In this document: positions 42,799 to 50,718 of the stretch, in pieces
Layout of the letters: every line of letters starts with the position of its first letter
How positions within the stretch are numbered: the first letter of the stretch is position 1
NCBI GenBank assembly: GCA_902786725.1
Contig: CADADP010000004.1
Coordinates: 40,371 to 104,370, forward strand
DNA: 64,000 nt
Direction: 5' to 3'
Source: an uncultured Bacteroidales bacterium
GTDB taxonomy: Bacteria > Bacteroidota > Bacteroidia > Bacteroidales > Muribaculaceae
Position numbers and translations under genes: made by a program
Notes under the pieces: model-generated
Databases searched by the model: none
Told to the model about the DNA's origin: nothing
The model's input: the letters and a program-made list of their open reading frames with translations, nothing else

Positions 42799-43182
42799 AT
42801 GAGAAAACTGTTGCTGATAATCGCACTCTCGTTCTTCGCCGTTGCCACGCCGCAGACCCACACTCTGCGTGCCACCAAGTACCATCCGGGGCGCGGCGGG
42901 GCCGGGTGGGTAACGGCCAGTGGCTCGCGTATCGACCCTGCCAAGCTGAAACGCTACGAAATTCGATGGGTCGCGCTCTCACACGATATGTTCCGCAAGC
43001 ATGGTTTCCGTCTCGGCGACTCCATCAAGGTCACTTGCGAGCGTGTTCCGGCTCTTAACGGTATATGGGTTGTGAAGGATAAGATGGGATCGCGACTCAC
43101 CAAGCGCATCGATTTCCTGCTTCCGTATCGCGACACCATCGGCTTCGTGAATCCCACCACAGTGGATATCGAAAAACTCTAA
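42799..43182 (+). CDS. Small exported protein, RlpA/3D-like double-psi beta-barrel fold (tentative)
   Basis: A 127-residue protein with a signal peptide (MRKLLLIIALSFFAVATPQT). The mature 105 residues read like a double-psi beta-barrel: a start TLRATKYHPGRGGAGWVTAS with the Gly-rich turn and Thr/Ser, then ALSHDMFRKHGFRLGDSIKV, and NGIWVVKDKMGSRLTKRIDF ending with the Asp of KRIDFLLP. In RlpA and 3D-domain proteins the comparable Asp residues act in glycan-strand cleavage. The match is by pattern only. It stands alone with a well-matched promoter. The 70-base gap to the ABC transporter holds a short direct repeat, ACCTGCCGGGG twice. Confidence 0.6.
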   Translation: MRKLLLIIALSFFAVATPQTHTLRATKYHPGRGGAGWVTASGSRIDPAKLKRYEIRWVALSHDMFRKHGFRLGDSIKVTCERVPALNGIWVVKDKMGSRLTKRIDFLLPYRDTIGFVNPTTVDIEKL

Positions 43183-43251
43183 CCGTAAATCGGCGATAAT
43201 AGCCTTGTTTTTCACCTGCCGGGGTCTGATTACCTGCCGGGGACAATTCGT

Positions 43252-44034
43252 CTATTCCTCGTAGTCGTAGTCCATCAGTTGCCGGTTGAATCGTATGTGC
43301 CATCCCGGCGCAAACACCTTGTCCATCGCTCCGTGCTCCAGTATCTCGGCCGGCGTGCCGCATTCCACGCGACTGTCGCTTGTCACAAGCCACAGCGAGT
43401 CGGCCAGGCGCAGTGTCTGCGAAATGTCGTGGCTCGACAGTAGCACGGCTTTACCTTGCTCGTGCGCCAGTTGCGACAGCAGTTGCATCGTCCTGATGCG
43501 GTTGGCAACGTCCAGAAATGCCGTGGGCTCATCCAGAATTATCACCGGTGTCTCCTGAGCCAGCGCGCGTGCTATCATCACTTTCTGCCGTTCTCCGTCG
43601 CTCAGTTGCGACATCATCTTCTCCGACATATGCATAATGCGCGTGCTGGCCAGCGCGCGGTTCACCACTTCGCGGTCCTTGGCGTCGAGCCTACCCATAA
43701 AGCCGGTGTGTGGCTGCCGCCCCAGCTCCACCATCTCGCGTACAGTGAGCGCGCCCACCATCAGCCGCTCGGTCGATACCAGCGCTATCATTCTGGCCAC
43801 TTCTGAGTAGGGCAGACGCGACAGGTCCTTGCCGTTCACGATGATGCTGCCTCCCAGCGGTCGCTCCGAACCGCTTACGGCGCGCAGCAAAGTCGATTTG
43901 CCCGCACCGTTGCGCCCTATAAGTGCCGTGAGCGTGCCTTCTTCCAGAGTCAGGTTCATCTGGCTCAGCAAGGTGGTCACTATGCCCCCGTTCTTGAAAC
44001 CTACCGACAGGTTGTGTGTGCTCAGTATCGACAT
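43252..44034 (-). CDS. ABC transporter ATP-binding protein, siderophore/cobalamin type
   Basis: A 260-residue FecE/BtuD-like ATPase: Walker A GRNGAGKST, signature LSDGERQKVMIARALAQ, Walker B VIILDEPTAFLD, and the switch His in LLSSHD. It powers import through the permease encoded 7 bases upstream. The three genes run substrate-binding protein, permease, ATPase in one leftward operon. The class imports iron-siderophores, heme or vitamin B12; the substrate cannot be decided from sequence alone, and no TonB receptor gene is adjacent. Confidence 0.93.
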   Translation of the reverse strand: MSILSTHNLSVGFKNGGIVTTLLSQMNLTLEEGTLTALIGRNGAGKSTLLRAVSGSERPLGGSIIVNGKDLSRLPYSEVARMIALVSTERLMVGALTVREMVELGRQPHTGFMGRLDAKDREVVNRALASTRIMHMSEKMMSQLSDGERQKVMIARALAQETPVIILDEPTAFLDVANRIRTMQLLSQLAHEQGKAVLLSSHDISQTLRLADSLWLVTSDSRVECGTPAEILEHGAMDKVFAPGWHIRFNRQLMDYDYEE

Positions 44035-44041
44035 ATCGCGC

Positions 44042-45079
44042 TCAGTTAAAGTAGTTTATTCGACGCCTGTTAATGATTATATACAGGATTATGGGGATGC
44101 CTATCACCGGCGTTATGGCATTGATGGGGATTATGCCGTGGTTACCGCTCACGCTCAGAAGCGAGCACAGCAGGGCTGTGTCGGCTCCGGCAAGGATGGT
44201 GGCCGGTATCAGGCGGATGTGGTTGCTTGTGCTCAGCGCCAGACGCGCTATGTGGGGCACCACCAGCCCCAGGAATCCTATCGGGCCGCAGAAGGCGGTT
44301 ACCACAGCAGTGAGCACACCGGTGATGAGTAGTAGCCGGTTGCGGGCGCGCTTGGTGTCAACGCCCAGATTTTGTGCGTAACGGGTGCCCAGCAGTAGTG
44401 CGTTCAGTGGCTTCACCATCAGCGCCGATGCCGCAAGACCCAGTATCGTTAATGTGGCGAATATGGGCATCTGCTCCACCGATACGCCCGAGAACGACCC
44501 GAAGCCCCACGCCACATAACTGTGAACTCCCTCTTCCGAGGCTATGGAGTTCAGTAGCGATACTATGCTCGACGTCAGGTAACTGATGAGTATGCCCACT
44601 ATCAGAAGCATGGTGTTGCTTTTCACTATCGTGGCCATTGCCATCAGAACGCCCAGAACAGCGCCGGCTCCGGCCACAGCACCGAGCAGTGTGGCCACAT
44701 AACTGCCTATGCTCACGCCCATCGAGTTGCTGCCTATAACTCCGCCAAACGCCAGCATCACCACGGCCACGCCGAGACCGGCGCCGCTCGACACACCCAG
44801 TATCGACGGACCGGCAAGCGGATTGTTGAATGTGGTCTGCAGAAGCAAGCCACTCACCGCCAGGGCCGCTCCTGCCAGGGCCGCCGTGATTATGGTCGGC
44901 ACTCGGCTCTGAAGCACTATTATTTCCCACGCTTTGTTCTCGGCTCCGCGTCCGCAAATGATGTCCCACACGGCGCCGGCGCTTATGTCCACGCTGCCTA
45001 TGAGCAGACACAGCACCGCCAGCACTATTAGTGCTATGGTCAGCGCTGCGAGCGATATGTGATATCTCAGGTTGGGCAT
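44042..45079 (-). CDS. FecCD-family ABC transporter permease
   Basis: A 345-residue inner-membrane permease with about ten helices. Hallmarks are RVPTIITAALAGAALAVSGL, LAGPSILGVSSGAGLGVAVV, and GPIGFLGLVVPHIARL with the coupling-helix region, then the C-terminal GTRYAQNLGVDTKRARNR before it. It lies 27 bases after the binding-protein gene and 7 bases before the ATPase gene. The protein would work as a homodimer, as in BtuC. Confidence 0.94.
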   Translation of the reverse strand: MPNLRYHISLAALTIALIVLAVLCLLIGSVDISAGAVWDIICGRGAENKAWEIIVLQSRVPTIITAALAGAALAVSGLLLQTTFNNPLAGPSILGVSSGAGLGVAVVMLAFGGVIGSNSMGVSIGSYVATLLGAVAGAGAVLGVLMAMATIVKSNTMLLIVGILISYLTSSIVSLLNSIASEEGVHSYVAWGFGSFSGVSVEQMPIFATLTILGLAASALMVKPLNALLLGTRYAQNLGVDTKRARNRLLLITGVLTAVVTAFCGPIGFLGLVVPHIARLALSTSNHIRLIPATILAGADTALLCSLLSVSGNHGIIPINAITPVIGIPIILYIIINRRRINYFN

Positions 45080-45106
45080 TGTGGTCGCGGGGTAGGGGAG
45101 TGATTA

Positions 45107-46219
45107 TTATTTCAGTGGCTTGAAAAATCGCAGCCCCTCGGGCTTTCCGCCGAATATCGCTATGTAATCGGCAAGCAATCGCTCGGGATGGAACGGAAAT
45201 TCCTCAAAGAGGTGGCTCGCATTGGTGTCGCACGCGTATATCTTGCGCTCCTTAAAGGCCTTGAACTCGCGGTTCAGCGCGTATGCGCCCAGCAGGTCGT
45301 CGTAGCTGTGGATGGCAAACGACTTAATCAGCCACACATCGGCATCCTGAGCCGTGGCAAGCACTTGGTTAAAGTCGAGCGAGAGCGAGCCGGTGTGCTT
45401 GTCGCCGCTCCACGGATAGTTGCCGCCGCCGTCACGAATTATCTGGGCCATGTAGCTGTTGCCGCCGGGCACGTCCCACACGTTGCTAATCACCGTTTCG
45501 GTCAGAACCTTAGGCTTCACCTGCAACGACTGTCCTTGCGCTTTCAGCGCCGTGTAGTCGGCCACAACCTGTGCGAATATCGAGTCGGCTTCTTGCTCTT
45601 TGCCCAGCAGCAGTCCGTAGAATTTTATCCACTCGGCGCGACCCAGCGGCGTGGTCTCCATGTAGTCGGCGCATTCCACTATAGGGATGTCGAGCTTCGT
45701 AATCTGGCCGTAGGTGGCATCCTGATAGGGCGAGAGCATAATGGCGTCGGGCTCGGCTTCTATCACACGCTCCACACTGGGGTTCATCGACGAGCCGCAG
45801 TCGGCTATCTCGCCACGCTCCACACCGGCCACCACTGCCGAGTCACTGAAGAATTGCAAGTCGGTAACGCCTTTCAGTGAGCCGAATGCGCCCAGCTCTT
45901 TCATCAGGCTCGTGTGCACTGATGAGTACACTATAGCCCTTCGTAGCGGTGTCCTAATCACCGTGCCTTGTGGTAGATTTCCGGGCAGTACCGAGTCTGA
46001 CGGTACCAGCACGTAGCTGTGCAGAACCGCGTTCTCCAGCCACGGGTTGGTAATCTTCACAAGCGTGTATTCTGCCGTTTCCTCTATGCTCAGCAGCTCG
46101 GCGTGGGTGATGACGCTGTCGTTCACCGGGGCGTTGCTGTGGGCAGTCTTCACTTTGCCGCATCCGGCCACGGCCGTTAGAATCGCTATCGCAGTCAGTA
46201 TGTAGAGTGTCTTCTTCAT
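45107..46219 (-). CDS. ABC transporter substrate-binding lipoprotein (FepB/BtuF class)
   Basis: A 370-residue periplasmic binding protein, lipid-anchored (MKKTLYILTAIAILTAVAGC, lipobox VAGC). The class III fold is suggested by RAIVYSSVHTSLMKELGAFG, the central IDCG-like GEIADCGSSMNPSVERVIEA, ILLSPYQDATYGQITKLDIP-type strand, and ending EEFPFHPERLLADYIAIFGG. The start is the ATG at 46219, which opens the lipoprotein signal; the promoter's -7 box is 24 bases before it. It is the first gene of the importer operon. Confidence 0.92.
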   Translation of the reverse strand: MKKTLYILTAIAILTAVAGCGKVKTAHSNAPVNDSVITHAELLSIEETAEYTLVKITNPWLENAVLHSYVLVPSDSVLPGNLPQGTVIRTPLRRAIVYSSVHTSLMKELGAFGSLKGVTDLQFFSDSAVVAGVERGEIADCGSSMNPSVERVIEAEPDAIMLSPYQDATYGQITKLDIPIVECADYMETTPLGRAEWIKFYGLLLGKEQEADSIFAQVVADYTALKAQGQSLQVKPKVLTETVISNVWDVPGGNSYMAQIIRDGGGNYPWSGDKHTGSLSLDFNQVLATAQDADVWLIKSFAIHSYDDLLGAYALNREFKAFKERKIYACDTNASHLFEEFPFHPERLLADYIAIFGGKPEGLRFFKPLK

Positions 46220-46242
46220 CGTTCCAAACTTTTTTGTCACTG

Positions 46243-46273
46243 CAAAGTTACGCATTCATTGCCACTAACGCAA
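46243..46273 (-). promoter_or_regulatory. Promoter of the ABC importer operon
   Basis: Minus-strand TTG, 20 bases, TAACTTTG (46243-46250). It falls within the first in-frame codons of a longer reading, which supports the shorter start at 46219. No obvious Fur box or B12 riboswitch is seen. Confidence 0.68.
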
Positions 46274-46421
46274 GGTTATTTTCTGCATTTCTCCACTTCC
46301 CGCGTGGCCACAGCGCTCTAGCCTCGTTATGCACTGCAGCGCCGGCAACGTGCCCACAGCAGTTTGGTGCCGACACATAAATGGCCTTAATCTTTCGCTT
46401 GTTGCGGTCTGTCGGCGGGAA

Positions 46422-46465
46422 AAAACCGGGCGGGAACAGCCATGTGACCGTCCCCGCCGGGTTTT
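46422..46465 (-). terminator. Rho-independent terminator of guaD
   Basis: AAAACCGGGCGGG pairs with the CCCGCCGGGTTTT arm (one mismatch); on the minus strand the stem ends in a TTTTT run. It is 24 bases after the deaminase stop. Confidence 0.88.
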
Positions 46466-46488
46466 AGTTTTTAACATCTCTGAATAAA

Positions 46489-46968
46489 TCAGTATTCGGT
46501 TTTGTCTTCTTTCTCGGCCCACATCCTGAACGCCACCAGCGCCTCATCGCGAAGCATCGGGATGATGGGCGTGCTGCGCTCGGCCATAGGCTTCTCAAGC
46601 TCGCGGTAGATAAAGTCGTCGTCAAAGTCAATCTCTGCCGCGTCCTTGCGGTTGTTGGCGTAGTAGATGCAGTCCAGATGCGCCCAGTAAATTGCCCCTA
46701 AACACATGGGGCACGGCTCGCACGAGGTGTAAATCTTGTAGCCTCTCAGGTCGTAGGTGCCCAACTTGCGGCAAGCCTCGCGAATGCACGACACCTCAGC
46801 GTGAGCCGTCGGGTCGTTATTCAGCGTTACGCAGTTCGATGTCGCGGCCACAATCTCGCCATCTTTGGCTATCACCGCGCCAAACGGACCCCCGCCCTTC
46901 TTCACGCTCTCCACCGAAAGGCGTATCGCCTCTCGCATCATTGTTTTATCTTGCTCCGAAATAGTCAT
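46489..46968 (-). CDS. guaD: Guanine deaminase-like nucleoside deaminase
   Basis: A 159-residue zinc deaminase. HAEVSCIREACRKLGTYDLR carries the zinc His and catalytic Glu, and TSCEPCPMCLGAIYWAHLD the two zinc Cys residues. Beyond the motifs, the C-terminal FDDDFIYRELEKPMAERSTP is the pattern of Bacillus GuaD (guanine to xanthine) rather than of tRNA-adenosine deaminase TadA. So purine salvage is the likely role. It is leftward, with a strong terminator, and starts 50 bases after the HIT gene stop. Confidence 0.85.
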   Translation of the reverse strand: MTISEQDKTMMREAIRLSVESVKKGGGPFGAVIAKDGEIVAATSNCVTLNNDPTAHAEVSCIREACRKLGTYDLRGYKIYTSCEPCPMCLGAIYWAHLDCIYYANNRKDAAEIDFDDDFIYRELEKPMAERSTPIIPMLRDEALVAFRMWAEKEDKTEY

Positions 46969-47018
46969 AAGTTCTGGGTTTATGGGATTTAAGTCTTATT
47001 CCATTGTTGACTCGGTTT

Positions 47019-47408
47019 TCACAACTCGGCTTGTATCAGCCTCGCTAATTCTTCCATTCGCTCAGGAGCCAGGGTCTGCTTGTGACCGAAGTCCATGTCG
47101 CCTTCCTTGTTCATCGGCACCAGGTGGATATGCGCGTGGCGCACCTCCAGACCTATCACGGCCACGCCCACCTTCACGCAACCGGTGGCTCGTTTCAGAG
47201 CGCCGGCCACCTTGCGCGCGAATTGCCACATGGCTTCGTAGTCCTCATCGTCGAGGTCAAAGATGTAGTCTTCCTCGCGCTTGGGCACTATCAGTGTGTG
47301 ACCCTCTGACACGGGGTTGATGTCCAGAAACGCGAAGCAACGCTCGTTCTCCGCTATCTTGTAGCACGGAATTTCTCCCGCTATTATCCTGCTGAATATT
47401 GACGCCAT
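47019..47408 (-). CDS. HIT family (histidine triad) hydrolase
   Basis: A 129-residue HIT protein. The defining triad is HAHIHLVPM (H-x-H-x-H), preceded by IFSRIIAGEIPCYKIAENER and INPVSEGHTLIVPKREE. Such proteins bind nucleotides and hydrolyse AMP-linked substrates such as adenosine phosphoramidates; the substrate here is unknown. It lies 34 bases after the greA stop on the same strand, so cotranscription with greA is likely. Confidence 0.92.
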   Translation of the reverse strand: MASIFSRIIAGEIPCYKIAENERCFAFLDINPVSEGHTLIVPKREEDYIFDLDDEDYEAMWQFARKVAGALKRATGCVKVGVAVIGLEVRHAHIHLVPMNKEGDMDFGHKQTLAPERMEELARLIQAEL

Positions 47409-47442
47409 AATTATAATGCTAAATTTTTTGTTACACTGTTTT

Positions 47443-47913
47443 TCAAATGCCTATCTCCACAATCTTGAACTTCATCTTCCCTGCCGGGGCCGTCACTTCC
47501 ACCTCGTCGCCCACCTTGTGGCCAAGCAGACCCTTGGCAATGGGCGTGGATATCGATATTTTGCCCTCGCGCAGATTAGCCTCGGTCTCGGTCACTATCG
47601 TGTAGGTCATCTTGGCCTTGTTGGCCATGTTCATGATAGTTACCTTGTTCATCAGCTGAACTTCATCTGTCGAGATTTTCGACTCGTCGATGATGCGCGC
47701 CGTAGCCACCAAGTGCTTCAACTCGGCAATCTTTGCCTCAAGCATACCTTGACGCTCCTTCGCCGCGTCATATTCGGCGTTCTCCGAGAGGTCGCCCTTT
47801 TCACGGGCCTCAACTATGGCACGTACCACCTCGGGGCGCTCCACGCTCTCCAAGTGTGCCAACTCTTGCATCTTCTTGTCGTAACCCTCTTGGGTCATGT
47901 ATGTTATAGCCAT
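47443..47913 (-). CDS. greA: Transcription elongation factor GreA
   Basis: GreA rescues backtracked RNA polymerase by stimulating transcript cleavage. The 156-residue protein has the N-terminal coiled coil with the acidic tip GDLSENAEYDAAKERQG and the C-terminal FKBP-like domain (SISTPIAKGLLGHKVGDEVE then APAGKMKFKIVEIGI). Length is standard. It is first in the greA-HIT-guaD run, with a well-matched promoter about 100 bases upstream. Confidence 0.96.
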   Translation of the reverse strand: MAITYMTQEGYDKKMQELAHLESVERPEVVRAIVEAREKGDLSENAEYDAAKERQGMLEAKIAELKHLVATARIIDESKISTDEVQLMNKVTIMNMANKAKMTYTIVTETEANLREGKISISTPIAKGLLGHKVGDEVEVTAPAGKMKFKIVEIGI

Positions 47914-48016
47914 ATTCTATATATAAGTTTTAGTTATTATTCACAGCAAAAAATAAAGAATCTCACTGTTTCGTTAGTGATGAGACTCCAGTTACCTTGT
48001 GTGTATTTCTATGACG

Positions 48017-48048
48017 CAAAGTTACGTAAAAAATTCGTCTTCTACAAA
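48017..48048 (-). promoter_or_regulatory. Promoter of greA
   Basis: Minus-strand TTTG (48045-48048), 20 bases, TAACTTTG (48017-48024); leader about 95 bases. Confidence 0.72.
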
Positions 48049-48129
48049 CTTTTATCCAAAAATCCGCCCTGCGCGTCTTCGCCATGCGGCACCGAATTCC
48101 GCCTCATTTCCCCTCGTGACCGAGGCCCG

Positions 48130-49569
48130 TTATTCTTCCTTATCCTCCTCCTGTGTTTTCCACAATCGGCGTGCCACTATCGACGCCACCGCCACGCTCA
48201 CTGCCGTCACAGCTCCGGCTGCCACAGGCCACCCCATGTCAGTCAGGACCATAACACCGGCTGTAACCGCCACAGCCCATGCCGTGTATCGCGCTATACT
48301 GCCGCTTAGCCCTATCCTGAACACGCGCACCATCACCACAGCCACCACCACCGTGTAGAACGCATACCACGCCATAAACGCTATGCCCAGGCCGGTCAAG
48401 CCCCACAGGCGGTAACCTGCAATATGCAGTGCCAAGTAGGCCACCGCGCTCAGGCTCTCGGTAATCAGGTATATGCGCCCGGCTCCGCGCGCCAGTATCA
48501 CAAACGCTATACACCACGACAACGTGCGCAGCACCGACCCTATCGCACCCCACGACACCATTCCGGCCACAGCATGAAACTCTCCGCTGTAGAGTAGGCT
48601 GATGATGGGCAACCTCAGCACTATAAACAATGCCGCTATGGGTGTCACGGCTGTCAGCGCCACAGCAATTTCCTGCGACACGTTCTGCCGCAATCGGCGC
48701 GCGTCATCGGCCATCCGTGCCAGTCGCGGGTAGTACTCCATGCCCAGTGCGGCCAGTATCAGAGCCGTGTATTTGTTCACCAGCGTGTTGCCGGCTTGGT
48801 ACAGGCCCACCATCTCGGTCCCGGCCTCCTGATTGAGCCACGCGGCAAACACATAGTTGGCCAGCATGGTAACAAACGCGCCGGCCGTCATGTAGATGCC
48901 CAGCTTGATAAAACTTTTCCCGGTTTCAAACGTCTCGCGCCTGCTTATCGACACCTGCCGATAGTCGCGGTTGCGGAAGATGAATGCGAACGTGGCGCAC
49001 GCCAGCGCGTAGGCTACAATCGATGGCACTATGCTGCGCTCGCGCAGCCAGTAGAACAGTGGCACCGACACAGCCAGCCCGGTCAGCGTACCCCATACGG
49101 TCACCGATGCCAGGCGCCGCAATTTCCCCGTGCCTTGCAGAATGGCGTACTCACCGTTAGTGACTGCCATCAGAAGCACAGCCGCCGACAGTGCCACAAA
49201 TCCCCACACATGACCGGCGTCGCCAAAGGTGACACGACTCAGCATCGGAGCCAGCGCCATGGTGATTACGCATCCGCCCAGTGCCAGCCACACCGACCAC
49301 CGGCGCACCACACTCACCACCCGGGTCACGTGACCGGCCAGGCCTTGCTCGCCGGCTTGCGAAATGTCACGAACGCTACTCTGGCGCATGCCCAGATTGG
49401 TGGCGGTGCTCAGCGTCTCCAGCGCCTGATTGAACAGCGCGAACAGACCCACGCCAAGCGGACCTATCCACACCGCTACAAGCTTGGTGCGGATAATCGA
49501 GCACAAGATTGTCACCACCTGCACTCCGCCGAAAAGGCCCATCGCTTTTATCGCTTTCCGTGCGCTCAT
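48130..49569 (-). CDS. Polysaccharide/O-antigen flippase (MATE/MOP superfamily)
   Basis: A 479-residue integral membrane protein with about 12-14 helices, starting MSARKAIKAMGLFGGVQVVT. The N-terminus with FNQALETLSTATNLGMRQSS and the central AGAFVTMLANYVFAAWLNQE then GLYQAGNTLVNKYTALILAA are typical of Wzx-like O-antigen translocases, which flip undecaprenyl-linked sugar units across the inner membrane. The ATG at 49569 is used; an upstream frame to 49683 overlaps the preceding gene. It follows a FemAB-like transferase gene by 37 bases, but no glycosyltransferases are next to the pair. Confidence 0.88.
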   Translation of the reverse strand: MSARKAIKAMGLFGGVQVVTILCSIIRTKLVAVWIGPLGVGLFALFNQALETLSTATNLGMRQSSVRDISQAGEQGLAGHVTRVVSVVRRWSVWLALGGCVITMALAPMLSRVTFGDAGHVWGFVALSAAVLLMAVTNGEYAILQGTGKLRRLASVTVWGTLTGLAVSVPLFYWLRERSIVPSIVAYALACATFAFIFRNRDYRQVSISRRETFETGKSFIKLGIYMTAGAFVTMLANYVFAAWLNQEAGTEMVGLYQAGNTLVNKYTALILAALGMEYYPRLARMADDARRLRQNVSQEIAVALTAVTPIAALFIVLRLPIISLLYSGEFHAVAGMVSWGAIGSVLRTLSWCIAFVILARGAGRIYLITESLSAVAYLALHIAGYRLWGLTGLGIAFMAWYAFYTVVVAVVMVRVFRIGLSGSIARYTAWAVAVTAGVMVLTDMGWPVAAGAVTAVSVAVASIVARRLWKTQEEDKEE

Positions 49570-49606
49570 CTTGTTTCGCTTTTGATTGTGTAGTGTCTTT
49601 GATAAG

Positions 49607-50563
49607 TCAGATAATGATACTGAAAGTGGGGTAGGCGATGGCGCGACCGCCCAGACGGGCCTTCTGCTGCAGCAAACCCTCATTCAGAACGCGTCCGCCG
49701 TCTTCGTTCGATGTCCCGAAGTCGAAGTACCTCAACCCTTGCTCTCTGGCCCATTCCACCGCCTTGTGCAGAAGCAGCGTAAGAGCGCGGTTGTCACGCC
49801 CGCGAGCAGTACTGGCTATGTACTGGCAGTGGGCCACACCGGCTGTCACGTAGAGCACCGCGCCGGCCACTGGCTCTCCGCTCTCATGCGCCGTCACCAG
49901 CTTTATCTCGCCCGGAAAGCGGCTATGGAGCAGTTTTATCTCATCTATCGTGTGCACGGGGCGTGTCCCGTATCTGCTCTCGAGCAACTCAGTCAGCATT
50001 GCCCAGAACTGGTCTATCTCGCCATCGAAGTCGGTGGGCACTTTCGTCTCAATGCCACTGCGCAGGGCGTGTGATATGCCGCTCTTGCATCCGCGGTCGG
50101 GTGGGAGCGCTCGGCTCAAGTCTATCACCGTGCTCACGTTACATCCCGCCGGCCGTGCCCCGTGCCTGAATAGTGCGTATAGGTCTTCCTCGGCTGGATA
50201 GGAGTGGTAGATGTGAGGAACCGGCTTATATATCAACTTTTTCACTCCCTGTCGGCGCAGAAAATCCACCGCGTTGTCCATCACCGCGAGCATCGTCGTG
50301 GCATCGAAGTGGCGCAGTGGCATCACCCATCCGCCATAGGTGAGGCCGCCGTGCGATGTCACCGTCTCATTCTGCCTGCATGCAGGCAGCACGGCCACTA
50401 TCTTACCGCCGTCGTCGCGAGCCACAAGCGAGTAGTCGCTGTAACGGTCGCTGTGATAATCCATGTAGCCACGCCGGTGAAGCATAGTGCCGTTCTTGGC
50501 CGAGGAGCAGAACGTGTCCCACTCATCGCGCATCCCTCTTTCATATAGCGAAATCTCTATCAT
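49607..50563 (-). CDS. FemAB/GNAT-like acyltransferase
   Basis: A 318-residue protein resembling the peptidoglycan-bridge/BioF2-type GNAT fold: MIEISLYERGMRDEWDTFCS and ARDDGGKIVAVLPACRQN in the first half, and the second GNAT-like half with PVAGAVLYVTAGVAHCQYIA and KAVEWAREQGLRYFDFGTSN. Proteins like this commonly accompany flippases in polysaccharide loci and may acylate or aminoacylate a sugar. The ATG at 50563 is preceded by a purine-rich site (AAAGGCTGGAG). It overlaps nothing and probably shares the transcript with the flippase gene. Confidence 0.78.
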   Translation of the reverse strand: MIEISLYERGMRDEWDTFCSSAKNGTMLHRRGYMDYHSDRYSDYSLVARDDGGKIVAVLPACRQNETVTSHGGLTYGGWVMPLRHFDATTMLAVMDNAVDFLRRQGVKKLIYKPVPHIYHSYPAEEDLYALFRHGARPAGCNVSTVIDLSRALPPDRGCKSGISHALRSGIETKVPTDFDGEIDQFWAMLTELLESRYGTRPVHTIDEIKLLHSRFPGEIKLVTAHESGEPVAGAVLYVTAGVAHCQYIASTARGRDNRALTLLLHKAVEWAREQGLRYFDFGTSNEDGGRVLNEGLLQQKARLGGRAIAYPTFSIII

Positions 50564-50650
50564 CTCCAGCCTTTCTCTTTCTTTCTCTTTCTGACATGTC
50601 TGCGTCTTATCCTTAAAACGTATCACTCCCCCTGTTTATTGCAAAAAAGA

Positions 50651-50682
50651 GGTGGCCGAGGGAACAATTTCCCTCGGCCACC
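50651..50682 (-). terminator. Strong terminator after repeat protein A
   Basis: GGTGGCCGAGGG / CCCTCGGCCACC is a perfect 12-bp stem with an 8-base loop; on the minus strand TCTTTTTT follows. It is 37 bases after the stop of the 928-residue gene. Confidence 0.92.
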
Positions 50683-50718
50683 CGAATATCGTTAGTTTTT
50701 ACAAACTAAAGTTCCGGA

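Noticed and set aside
43217-43246. ACCTGCCGGGG direct repeat downstream of the small exported protein
   Set aside because: Two 11-base copies in a short gap without symmetry, conservation or a recognised role; likely chance.
46243-46420. Cobalamin riboswitch or Fur box before the ABC importer
   Set aside because: The leader between promoter and start is under 30 bases and no B12-box or palindromic Fur-like sequence was seen.
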